Origin: Acidobacteriota bacterium
Lineage (GTDB): Bacteria > Acidobacteriota > Blastocatellia > Pyrinomonadales > Pyrinomonadaceae
Direction of reading: 5' to 3'
DNA length: 15,077 nt
Assembly (NCBI GenBank): GCA_023415725.1
Contig: JAEZJR010000108.1
Span: 1-15,077, forward strand
The notes under the pieces are model-generated. The model was given only the letters and a program-made list of their open reading frames with translations. It did not search any database and had not been told where the DNA came from. A program made the position numbers and the translations under genes. Within the stretch, counting starts at the first letter, position 1; the number at the start of each line of letters is the position of its first letter. Positions 15,011 to 15,077 of the stretch are shown piece after piece.

Positions 15011-15077
15011 GATCGTCGCCGCCGTCGCCGACGGCAAGGCGGACATCGGCATCGTCGCCGGCACCGAGGACGTCACG
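14946..15077 (+). CDS. Fragment of a LysR-family regulator substrate-binding domain (both ends missing)
   Basis: The + frame starting at 14946 is open to the window edge (44 codons). It reads LSNFLASHPHVNIDLEE, then RLSDEIVAAVADGKADIGIV, then AGTEDVT. This is the textbook opening of a LysR-type substrate-binding domain: FL..HP.V.I.LEE, S.EIV.AV..G.ADIGI. The frame is shifted relative to the kinase, and codon choice is strongly GC-ending. No start codon, DNA-binding domain or stop is present. Its abrupt joining to the kinase ATPase domain around 14933-14948 suggests a chimeric join with DNA from another, perhaps proteobacterial, genome. A true deletion or fusion cannot be excluded. Confidence 0.7.
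   Translation, partial: MSNFLASHPHVNIDLEERLSDEIVAAVADGKADIGIVAGTEDVT

Noticed and set aside
14474..15076. A 200-codon minus-strand frame reaching the right edge
   Set aside because: It lies opposite the kinase ATPase domain and the LysR segment, both clearly coding on the + strand.

Overview
This window looks like chromosomal DNA of an acidobacterium, probably near Blastocatellia/Pyrinomonadales. The evidence is a TIGR03436-type VWFA protein, a winged-helix/PD40-propeller regulator, a secreted S9B peptidase, moderately high GC and many-PAS signalling proteins. The placement is an inference from gene families. Both ends look like contig ends: the first gene lacks its 5' part, and the last ~130 bases look foreign.

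Left part (1-6701): a CadC/ToxR-like winged-helix, membrane-anchored beta-propeller regulator (+) converges on a secreted VWFA-domain protein (-). Upstream on the minus strand is a tight three-gene group: a dipeptidyl-peptidase-IV-like S9B peptidase, a low-GC 135-residue protein of unknown function starting 5 bases after the peptidase stop, and a 191-residue secreted protein of unknown function.

Middle (6702-7426): about 700 bases without a convincing protein gene. On the + strand it carries a consensus-perfect sigma-54 promoter (6912-6927) and, ~400 bases on, a strong intrinsic terminator (7322-7355). Together they predict an undescribed sigma-54-driven RNA of ~418 nt. A second terminator (7373-7400), facing the other way, ends the neighbouring minus-strand gene.

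Right part (7427-15010): a signalling island. It holds an NtrC-type sigma-54 activator with an intact receiver (8358-9755, -), a stand-alone receiver protein with a degenerate active site (7427-8131, -) preceded by a near-perfect sigma-54 promoter, and a divergent histidine kinase of ~1640 residues with a pseudo-receiver and ten PAS domains (10040 onward, +). An AATT-(0-2 nt)-CCCC motif recurs upstream of both strong sigma-54 promoters and in the kinase/activator intergenic region, so it is a candidate activator site. The simplest model is that the kinase phosphorylates the NtrC protein, which drives the receiver gene and the orphan RNA.

At ~14940 the kinase frame runs into DNA that encodes, in another frame, a typical LysR substrate-binding-domain segment up to the window edge. 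This is most likely a chimeric assembly join, possibly a real rearrangement.
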